Origin: Moniliophthora roreri
Taxonomy: Eukaryota; Basidiomycota; Agaricomycetes; Agaricales; Marasmiaceae
Direction: 5' to 3'
Length of the DNA: 64,000 nucleotides
NCBI GenBank assembly: GCA_001466705.2
Contig: LATX02000205.1
Span: 372,001-436,000, forward strand
The translations under genes and the position numbers were made by a program. Under the pieces are notes generated by a model, which had not been told where the DNA came from, did no database searches, and was given only the letters and a program-made list of their open reading frames with translations. This document shows, one piece after another, positions 49,314 to 58,260 of this stretch. The first letter of the stretch is position 1. Each line of letters opens with the position of its first letter.

Positions 49314-49717
49314 TCTGTGTGTCGCTAGGTCGGTCGTTATGGATTCGTTCGAGGTCGTCGGCCAGAGATCGGATCCGCCCCATCACTATTGTCATCTCCT
49401 CTCCTCTATATTTCACATTCGAGAATTCCCTCCACATCCTAACAGCCGCACCCACTCCCGACCCTCCAAATATTGCCGTCAGATGAGCCCAAAGTCCCGC
49501 TGGATCTTCATCAAATCCCTTGGCGTGTGTCAACACTTCATCCTCCAGACGTTTCACCAGCATCTCTGTGGCTGCATCTCTTCTATTCTTCCAAGCCTTC
49601 ACTGTCTTGCTGCTTGGTCCTCCATTTGGTTTCTCGTCTTCACCCATCAATTGTATTCCCATGCCCTGTAATTCTCTTCTCCCTTCAGTTTCACAACGTC
49701 TTTGTCGGAATTTCCCA
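49314..49717 (-). pseudogene. Copia gag (UBN2-type) fragment
   Basis: Read from an ATG at 49717, the minus strand encodes KLKGEENYRAWE, then after a one-base frameshift IQLMGEDEKP, and further AWKNRRDAATEML and DPAGLWAHLTAIF. This is the N-terminal gag domain (UBN2/DUF4219 type) of Copia elements. It differs from the element at 889-9530 and still has normal CpG content, so it is a younger or less deaminated insertion. It is truncated by the N at 49312. Confidence 0.8.
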
Positions 49718-49734
49718 TTGTTGTCAATTTCAAA

Positions 49735-49905
49735 TGGTCGGGTCGGTCGTTTAGGGTCTTTCGGGGTCAGTCGGGGTCGGTCAGTGGTCGTCGGAGTCGG
49801 TCGGGGTCGGTCAGTGGTCTTCTGGGTCAGTCTGGGTTGGTTGTCAGTTGGTCGGTTGGTCAGGGTTGGTCAGGGTTGGTCAGGGTTGGTCAGTGGTCGT
49901 TGGTA
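49735..49905 (+). repeat. G-rich low-complexity tandem repeat
   Basis: Variants of GGTCGGTCGGGGTC and, at 49857-49895, four copies of GGTCAGGGTT. The strand is strongly G-biased. It lies directly upstream of the Copia gag start, where a leader would be. Confidence 0.85.
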
Positions 49906-51255
49906 GGTCAGAGAAGTGATGCAGTGGTTTAGGCTGAACTGGGGCCCATAACCTGTCATAAATTGGTGATTTGGGAGATTATGAGAAGTCAGATCAATTG
50001 TCCATCAGTAAAGAATAAGTACAGTTTTTATAGTAGATTTTGTATTTTATGTATGAAATATGTATGTGAGTTGGTAATTTATATGAGACGAAACCAAGAG
50101 ACGAAACATGTGAGAGTAATATGAGAAAAGGCCGAAATGAGTCCAAGGATGCAAAAACACTATTTCACGACATATACCCGTACCCCAGATCTTTCAATTC
50201 TTAGATGGAAAAGAAGTCGACCAGAGCTGACCGTGACCTTGTGTTGTCTCAGCCGAAGTTGGGAAATGTCCAAAAGGCGTTGGAATACTCACATTCCTGA
50301 GCACACCATTTTTTGATGTGGGATGAGAAAAGGGTCTACCTTCGAATTCTCGCCATTTGCACATTTGATATCTCACATGATAGCATCCAACAAATGGACA
50401 AGGATAAGACCGCTTCAAGCAAGTGACAAGGCGACCTCGCAGTCAGCAACGTAAAGGTACAATGAACGTTCCTTAATACCAAGTTGTGGCTTGGGCATAA
50501 AACCGATACCTTAATAATCCATAGAAATAATTTCTTGTGTCTTCATGCAGCTATTTTGGGTGCACAATGTTCTCGTCTTCAACGGCAACTTCAACTCCGG
50601 CTGTTGAATCGAGTTCACACATATGTTTTCAACTTTGCATCAGGAAAGTTTTGTGCCGGCCTTATGGCGTCTATCTTTGAATGCATAGCTATGAAGTTGT
50701 GTGGCGCAGGGTATCTAACAACCGGCATGGAAGCTGGAAGCCAAACACGGCACCCTGAATCTCAATTCTGCCCCACTGACCTGTAAAGGCTAGTCTGAGC
50801 ACCTGAGCCGCCGTTGAACAGCCATGATACAAGTACATGCATATCGCACTGCTTCCACCCAAGTCTCTGATGTACTGCAGCTGACATTGGAGAAGGTGAT
50901 CCCATGACCTCTCTTTACATTGAGTTTGATTGAAGGTACTTATTCCAAACATGTCAAGAGTGGAGACAGTGGATATAGATGTGGTACATCTGGGAGTTCT
51001 GAGATCTGAGGGTCGGAATGTGCTCCGGAAATTCAAGCACGCAATTAATGCCACTGATTCTACACTGTCATAGAAGATCTGGCTTTCAGCTGACTTGTGT
51101 ACCTAGTATGCCCTAGAAGGAATGACTCCTTGCAAGGGATTCGGAATGACATAACCAACACAGAATTTTGGATGAGAGATAAAACCTACAGTGCTTGTCA
51201 AATTCTGAGCAATTCTAATTCCCACTACTCCATCGTCTTTCAACTCGCTAGCATT
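49906..51255. other. Unassigned region upstream of the NTF2-like gene
   Basis: Open stretches exist on the plus strand (50484-50786) and on the minus strand (50689-51054, 121 codons), but none has a recognisable domain or convincing intron pattern. The 3' part should contain the promoter of the NTF2-like gene. Confidence 0.4.
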
Positions 51256-51816
51256 ATGTCCGATTCTGCCAAAGTGTGTATTGTCTGTGAATACCTTGAG
51301 AAGCTGGACAAGGGCAACACCATTGGGGCCCACGCATATGTCACAGATGACTTCTCGCACAACCATAACACCAGCCCTGGTGCCCAAACTGCAAGCTATG
51401 CCGCTGGACCGTCTTTGAGCAAGGATGAACATCATCAAACTCATAAGGCAATCCACAACAACTTCCAGTCGGTTAAGGTGACTTGCTCTGCTTTTGTTCA
51501 GGATATCCCTCTTGACGATGATCCCCAGACTGTTGTTGATAGTGTCAAGGAGAGCAGAGGAAAGGTTCAAGTCCGCGTAAGTTGTTGTTGATACATCCCA
51601 AGTCCTGATTCTGATCGAGAATATAGGCAAAGACGCAATTTGAGCTTAAGGTCAAGTGCGTAAAATACTCAATCTCTTGATATGCCTCTGTATGAGAACT
51701 GAGCGCTGAAACACATGCTATTCAGGGAGGTTCCATTCACTGCGGAATACGAATTTGAAGGGGACAAGATTTCCACTGTTCATGTCAGTTCTGACAGCAG
51801 CTTCGTTTATGTTTGA
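51256..51816 (+). CDS. NTF2-like (SnoaL-type) protein of the borosin cluster
   Basis: Three exons (51256-51576, 51651-51655, 51726-51816) give 138 residues, the usual size of a single NTF2-like domain. The protein starts MSDSAKVCIVCEYLEKLDKG and has the typical YVTDDFSHNH after helix 1-2. It ends in curved-sheet strands (KVQVR, FTAEYEFEGDKIS). Introns have GTAAGT...TTAAG and GTGCGT...TTCAG borders. The 5-nt middle exon is unusual; a single longer intron with acceptor at 51729 also keeps the frame. NTF2-like proteins are cyclases, isomerases or binding folds in natural product pathways. An NTF2-like gene is, to my knowledge, also part of the omphalotin borosin cluster. Confidence 0.82.
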
Positions 51817-52539
51817 CCTCGTTGATGAAACGTCGGGAGTTTGGTTCTAAGTTTCGATACGGAAAATGACGAGAAACATAATGCCTTACCCTGTAACTTG
51901 TATATGAGAATGACTGTTTGATGCCGTATGGAATCATCTAAGATCCTGCAAGGGAGTTTAGTGATCAGATCAATCAGATCAATCAGACCTCAGAGTTCCG
52001 ATGTCAAAAAGCAGGAAAGTTGGAGCTAGTAGACTATCGTTCGGAATAACGGCATCGAGAATGCCGATTCGAAGCCATATCGCCGGTCTATAATCGAATC
52101 CGATCATTACCGGCGACCCAAATACCTCCATTTGCAGGTACGAACCACATGAGCATCCAGCCAAGGATTCACTCGAACTGAGTGGTAAGTACATCTTCTC
52201 CCTCATGCGTATGCAGCGCGATGGTATTGATACCACTTTTAGATAAACTAATACACAGTACGATTGCACATGACATCCATATACCCTCAAAAATCACCGG
52301 TTCACACGTACCTGGTGTCCACAGATAATGAATCCGGTCTTACTTCTATTCTGCTGTCACCCATCTAGCATACGGGGTGCAGATCTCAGATACGAATAAG
52401 AACATTGGTCAAACCCCCAATCTCTCTTTTCTTCCTTGAGGACAAACCAGAACAAAGTACAGCGTGCGGGTAAGATAGATTTGAATTGTGCTTTCTACAA
52501 GAAATAAGAGCATGTGCATTTTGAGTGTGACACTAGATC
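51817..52539. other. Intergenic region, likely monooxygenase promoter
   Basis: No gene was recognised. A short tandem repeat (ATCAGATCA units) lies near 51962-51990. Confidence 0.5.
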
Positions 52540-54617
52540 ATGGTCACCGCAACCATTAATCCCCCCGTGTTAATCGTGAATCTCTTATACCTCATCGTTA
52601 ATCTGCCCATCTGACGCTGCTGTCCTAGGTCGGTGCTGGGCCGTCTGGCCTTGCCCTGGGTCTCGCTCTCCTACAGAACGGAGTAACGGTCAGGATCATT
52701 GACAAGATTAAAGGCCCTCAGATCGGACAGAGAGGCGCTGCAACACAGGTACACAGTCCACAAACCTTTGCAACTACCACTGAAAGCCAGGCTCTAGCCT
52801 CGGGCATTGGAACTGTATGGACTCCTCGGCGTGCTTCCAGATATCTTGAACAAGATGGGCCCATTCCAGAAGATCGCCTTCCACGATGGAGCGAATCTCG
52901 TCAAAACATGGGATCTTGTCAGCAATGGTAAACCATCTCCTGATATACCCTATGTAAGAGGATCGCAGTCTGTATGTGGAGAAAGACTGACGGTGGTCGT
53001 TCGGTTTATTGACAGCCTGACCTCGTAATGATTGGTCAAGACCAAGTGGAAGGCGTGCTGCGTTCACACTTGGAAGGTCACTTCGGAGTCAAAGTAGATT
53101 TCGGAGTCACCTTGAAGACCTTTGAGCAGCACGACCGAGGAGTCAGCGCCCGTGTCGTTAGGGAACAAGATGGAAGACAGGTGGAAGAGACATGGGAGAC
53201 CGGCTGGCTGGTTGGCGCAGATGGAGCAAAAGGTACGCGAAAGCTCGGATTCTAGCATCTCCGCTAATCGTGCATTAGGTGTCATTCGAAAACAATTAGG
53301 TTTCACGTACCTTGGAGAAACGCGTGATCATCAACGATTCATCATCGGTGATGTCCATATTCTCGAAGGAATTGATAAAGAAGTGAGTATGTTCTACCAC
53401 ACGGAAAAACGTTTCACAGGTTTGACGCATTGGTTAGTATTCCCATCGTTGGGGAGACATGGCTCGCAACGGTGTTGGCTTACGACCCACTGAAAGCAGT
53501 GACAGCCTCTTTCAATACATTGTTGGAGGAACAGAAGTCCCTCATGATGAGTTCCTCTCTGACCACAATGCGCTCCTTGACCATATTGTGAAAGCCACGG
53601 GAAGAAACGACATCAAATTTGGGGAATTAGTGACTATCGAGGACTGGAGGTGAGAGCGCGCGATTTCATAATTATTGCACTGACCTCTCTATTTTATTTG
53701 ATCTCTTCATTATCTTTCAGGCCGAACGTACGGATGGCCAACAAATTGTCTGAGGGCAGAGTCTTCATTGTAGGAGGTGAGGCTCAGCTTTGCCGTTTCT
53801 CGGTGGCCCTGAATACGCTCCCAGATGCCGCTCATATCCATAGCTCAAGCGGTGGCCAAGGTATTATTTCCTGCTTGCAAGACATAGTAAGTTCCGGCCC
53901 ATTCGCTACTCACGAGCTTATTATCCACTCACTCTTCATGAATTATAGATGAACCTATCATGGAAGCTCGGCCTAGTCGAACGTGGTTTCTCCCCTCTTT
54001 CACTTCTCGACACATATGACCAAGAACGGTTACCTGTAATTGCAGAGATGCTCAAAGTCTCAACTGGAATCCTCGACCGGGTCATGTCCAATAGGTTCGC
54101 GCTTGCAGATGCAGGGGCACCAGATATTCGTCAATTCGGAGTCAACTACCGCTGGAGTTCTATAGTAGTCGACGTCAATGTCAATGGTGGCTCAGTTAGC
54201 ACGTACGGAGCACCGAGGGGAGATGTGCACGCTGGAGACAGAGCACCCGATTCATCAGATTTGATTGACGTCAAGAACGGAGGCAAAACCACTTCGATTT
54301 TCGAGTTACTCACCTGCTCGAAACACACTGCACTTGTTTTCGTTGAAGATCTGGAAGAAGCCGCTCCCTTCATTCGGACGCTCGAAGAATACCCCTCGGC
54401 AACCTGCAACCTGGCGTTGATCTTCCCTCGTGGCACGGCAGTACCTGATACACACGATTGTTTGGCGTTTCACGATTCGAGAGGATACGCATATCGCCAT
54501 TACCTCGCATACGGAGGACCTAAAGTCGTCGTCGTTCGGCCAGATGGGGTGGTTGGAGCGGTATGCAAAAGCACAGAAGGCTTGAAAGAGTACCGAATTA
54601 AGATTTTTGCCTCGTAG
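52540..54617 (+). CDS. FAD-dependent aromatic-type monooxygenase (PHOX family)
   Basis: Nine exons (52540-52575, 52629-52748, 52798-52953, 53016-53232, 53279-53382, 53438-53649, 53721-53776, 53825-53886, 53949-54617) with GT-AG introns of 46-71 nt give 543 residues, normal for the family. The dinucleotide-binding motif VGAGPSGLALG lies at residues 13-23. GADGAKG is the second FAD/NAD contact. GRVFIVGGDAAHIHSSSGGQG, split over two introns, is the GD motif that contacts the FAD ribityl chain. The last about 180 residues form the thioredoxin-like C-terminal domain of phenol 2-monooxygenase relatives. It would hydroxylate or epoxidise using NAD(P)H and O2. Its location between the NTF2-like gene and the borosin precursor suggests peptide tailoring, but the substrate is unknown. 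Confidence 0.92.
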
Positions 54618-55860
54618 GGTACAGACTGCTTGTATGTCCAAACATATACTTGTCGAATGTGTTTTCCTCCCTTTGACAGCCTGTTTGATTCCCGAAATAC
54701 AAGAAGTCCATGTAGGGTATTGCAGAGGACTTCGACACGAGAGGATCTTAGAAGCGAAAGGAAGAAGGAAAAGTGAAGATTGGAAATGGTGATTAGCTGA
54801 TGTTTCGCAAAAAAGAGAACCGTTAGCACCATGAGAGCATAGTCAACTATAAGTTATAATAAACCTACTGCATTGGCTGAGCCACGGAGGAAGCTGCGCT
54901 CGTGTTGAGAGTGCACACGGAAAGATGTGCCGGGTGAAAGGGATTTTCTAGATGCAAAATGAACAAATCAATTATAGCCAAGCACCACGATAACTTGCCT
55001 TCTATCTACACTCTTGAGCCTCTCATTTCCGGTGCCTATTCAACTGATAAGGGGTCGGGGTCCGGGTCCGATGCGGATTGGCGTCCTCGACAATCCTCAA
55101 TCCGAGTTGCCATCCTTCAGACGGCGGGTAATCCGACGGATAGATCACATGTGCAAAAAAGGGTGTTAGAGCTCATGATCAAAGGCTTTTCGGCGAATAC
55201 TACTGACGTGTTCAAGAGCGAAGTCGAGACGTCCGAAGTGAGTTTTTGTCTTCTGTTGTGCGTTTCTGGAAGCTTCTGACTGAAATGACAGCTGAACATT
55301 ACTCATGATCCATCTTTGGGGTACAGAAAGTCAAGTCATCCGAACGGTGCGTCAGAGCGTATGACCTCCATACCTGAACCCACGCCCAAATTCATACACC
55401 ACTTCCTCTACTTCCAGTCTCTCCAGTTTCTCGAAGAAGCTTACTAAAACATCATTTAGGGTTTTTAGGCTTCTCAAGGCCCTAGCGGAGTGTCCACAGC
55501 CTGGCAGAACATCCGAAGCATGAGGCGAAATAATTAGAAGCAAATTTTCGTCGTGGGAACCAGTCTACAATCACAAACGCTGGTAGCGCCTATCCGCTGA
55601 CCCTCCATCCGATGGATATCCTCAGATTGCAATCCACGAATGGCGGACTGTTATTATACCTCGACAACGACAATCCGAGTGGATCGACCCAAATCCGACC
55701 TATATCCGATCCGTTAGGAGCCCTATCGAGATTGCGCCAAAAACCACCAGGTGAGAGTTTAGCGTTTCATTTCGACTAGGGACTGACGTTCACATTCAAG
55801 TCAGATTTTCTTTGTAAGGCTCTTGTGGATAGTATCGTCCGCATTCTTGTTTCTGTCAAG
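54618..55860. other. Region between monooxygenase and borosin core exons
   Basis: A plus-strand open stretch at 54959-55279 begins with ATG and contains SSIRVAILQTAG and KRVLELMIKGF. It is followed by a good donor (GTGAGT, 55240). I cannot assign it. A minus-strand stretch at 55352-55543 is also open. The conserved N-terminal start of a borosin methyltransferase should lie near the 3' end of this region, but no glycine-rich SAM-binding start motif was found. AATCCG/ATCCG-rich sequence occurs at about 55055-55135 and 55580-55720. Confidence 0.45.
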
Positions 55861-57077
55861 TTGACGATATTGGTGGCACTTGTGCCAACTTGTCTATTTA
55901 TTACGACAAAGAAAAGGATCGCTATGACTCTTACATCCAGATGTGCGAGGAAAGTTTCCTTCCTACGTTCACATTCGTACGTTCCCAATATGCTGACTCT
56001 GTCGTCGTTGACCGGTGATGTTGCAAAAAGTCCGAAAGGGATACAATGTCTTGGGTGTCTTCTATGGCCATTCTGGTGTTTTTGTCAACCCTTCTCACAG
56101 AGCAATCGCTCTTGCGAGAGAAGAAGGCTTCAAAGCCAAGATGCTCGCTGGCGTGTCGGCCGAAGACTGCCTGTTCGCAGACCTCGAGTTTGATCCCGCA
56201 ATTCTTGGTTGCATGACATGCGAAGCCAGCGAATGTCTCGCTCGGGACAGGCCATTCAATCCTTTCATCCACAACATTATCTGGCAGGTCGGAAGCATTG
56301 GTATAACTAACATGACCTTCAGCGTAAGCTTAACGACGATTACTGATTTCATATAACTCATATTACTCACTTGTCTGATATTTTAGAACGACAAATTCTC
56401 TATTCTCGTCGACCGTCTGGAGAAAGACTTTGCACCTAACCACACAGTCGTATACTATGTCGGTCGCGTCCTTCCAAAAGCAGTTTCGAAGATCGAGACC
56501 TTCACTGTTGCTGACCTTCGTAAGGCCCGGGCGCAAGTTCAGAGTCACTTTGACGTTGTCTCAACCCTCTACGTCCCTCCTCGTGACACGGGCCCCGTTG
56601 ACCCAGGTAAGTATGGCCGAAAAGCTAGCGCCTGTCGGAGTCCGGATCGACGCAATTGAGGCGTACCGCTCATCGCTGAAGTGGAGCGCACGGAACATTA
56701 ACCGCAAACTCTCCTATGCCTACAACCGCTATGAAAGCGATGTCATTGACAAGTTGAAGGGGTATGTGATTCCCGAAGGACATCGGATTCTTCAGGGCTC
56801 GTCTGCGATGAAGACGTTCTTGACAGATTTGGCGCTGAAGCCTAGGCTCCTTGAAGAATACAGGGAGGACCCGGCAGCGGTGGTGGATCGAGTTGATGGC
56901 TTGACGGAGGATGAGAAGTACGGTTTGAAGTTGGGAACTGAAGGACCTGTATATGCTTTGATGTCGAGAACCGCTGAAGATGTTTCAAGTAGCAAGAAGT
57001 TGTCGAGGAGCGACCTTCTAGGCGGCAAACCCACGGCTTTCGTGGGCTTAGTCGTCATTATTGCCGTTGTCGTCTGA
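55861..57077 (+). CDS. Borosin-type autocatalytic peptide alpha-N-methyltransferase fused to core peptide (N-terminus not found, possibly damaged)
   Basis: The product matches the OphMA family in order and spacing: a SAM-dependent tetrapyrrole-methylase-like domain, a clasp/helical segment and a C-terminal core. Visible are [21 protein letters not shown] with the Tyr/Arg/Tyr residues that act in amide methylation, [19 protein letters not shown], and [17 protein letters not shown]. Further on come [39 protein letters not shown] and a final [12 protein letters not shown] (57042-57074). Such proteins methylate backbone amides of their own core, which is then released as an N-methylated peptide. 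The intron 56324-56386 is clean. The junctions at 55950-56030 and 56607-56640 are irregular, and the first about 60 residues were not located. The stop is TGA at 57075. Confidence 0.9.
57042..57074 (+). other. Predicted borosin core peptide region
   Basis: The last residues of the precursor are almost only Val, Ile, Gly, Leu, Phe and Ala, like known borosin cores. They run straight to the stop codon, so there is little or no follower sequence. The exact core start is not determined by sequence alone. Confidence 0.7.
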
Positions 57078-57078
57078 T

Positions 57079-57576
57079 TCAGCCATCTGTAAATGATATT
57101 GTGTTGTATTTGTACTCCAGAAACGTATTGCGAGTTAAGAATTTGATATAAATCATGTCGTTGGGAGGAGAACACGGTATCTTCCTCGCCAGTGTAAACA
57201 AGCAAGGTATGCGAGGAACGTCAGCAATCTGTTTACGTGACACCAGGACAACTGAATCCCTTCGCTCCCATACGAACGCGATTCCGTCTTCTCCCAGTAT
57301 AATTTGTTGCTGTACGTTAGAGCCTAGAGGTCTGAACTGAATCTCTCCGGAATCAGAAAAAAGCAAGGATGTTCATGACCAAGATGAACGGAGGAACTGA
57401 CGCCCGGCGATGCCCAAGGGAATGACTATGTGAACGGTATTGAGGTCAATAGGTTCTCGTGTGCTTAGAATGGTTCCGATGAAACATGCTGGGCTGGATG
57501 CTGATAATACGATGGAAGATGGGAAGGTGTAGGAGTGTTGGGGGCTCGTGTAGTTGAGTCTGGCTGGCTGGAGCAT
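57079..57576 (-). CDS. Possible small gene of unknown function, convergent with borosin gene
   Basis: Two minus-strand open stretches (57373-57576 from an ATG, and 57079-57366) could be joined by a short intron near 57355-57420, but no consensus donor/acceptor pair is compelling. The second stretch (PLGSNVQQQIILGEDGIAF) looks protein-like. No domain was recognised. It may be an accessory cluster gene or only the 3' flank of the borosin gene. Confidence 0.3.
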
Positions 57577-58260
57577 AGACTATTGTCTTCATCTCAAGCT
57601 CTCTCGCACGGATTACAACAGAAAAATGGCGATCGTGTTGAGGCTAAAGGACGAGTAGGTTGACATCGCTCAGAGTCGGAGTTTGAATCGGTTCCCGGTG
57701 ACTATCTCAAACGTGGACATGACACGGCTCCCAGCCTGCGTAAGCTTTACATACATAACCTTTTCTTCTACTTCAACCGGGGGCACTCTCACTGCAATTA
57801 CACTTGCTGGGACATGAATTTGGGTGCTACTTGGAGCCGGTCACTCTTCTGGGTCGTTCCTGTGGCTTCCCACAGTCGATGGTCCATCTTCTGATCGTTC
57901 GGTGCGTTCCTTTTTCACACACGTAGTCTAATGACATGTAGTGCTCTTTTCTGTAGTAGCCGGTCGGCATTCTTCCTGTCAGATTGCAAGCGAGATGATG
58001 AATCTCAAAGTCAATTGGTTCGTCGGTCTTTCATTCTTTTCACCGATTTCTATTCTGATTCTTCATTAAATATAGTCGGCTGTAAGGCGTATCACTGCGC
58101 AGTCACAAGGTCAACAAGTGGCTTCATATTCGACACGGCTGTCCAGGTCTAGCCAAAAGCTCCGTCATCTTGAGAACCCCTTCTTTCAACGTGGCAACGT
58201 GGGAGCGTTTCGCTAGACATTCATGCTTGCTTTCCTCCCTCTCCCTCCATTCTTTCTCCG
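57577..58260. other. Intergenic region, likely P450 promoter
   Basis: No convincing gene is present. A pyrimidine-rich run at 58225-58258 directly precedes the P450 ATG, which is common for fungal transcription start regions. Confidence 0.5.

Noticed and set aside
49721..49900. Telomere or telomere-like sequence
   Set aside because: GGTCAGGGTT and GGTCGGGGTC units are not the fungal TTAGGG repeat, and the sequence continues into ordinary genes.
51103..51630. 175-codon minus-strand open frame
   Set aside because: It lies fully opposite the NTF2-like coding exon, which has domain support; the minus frame has none.
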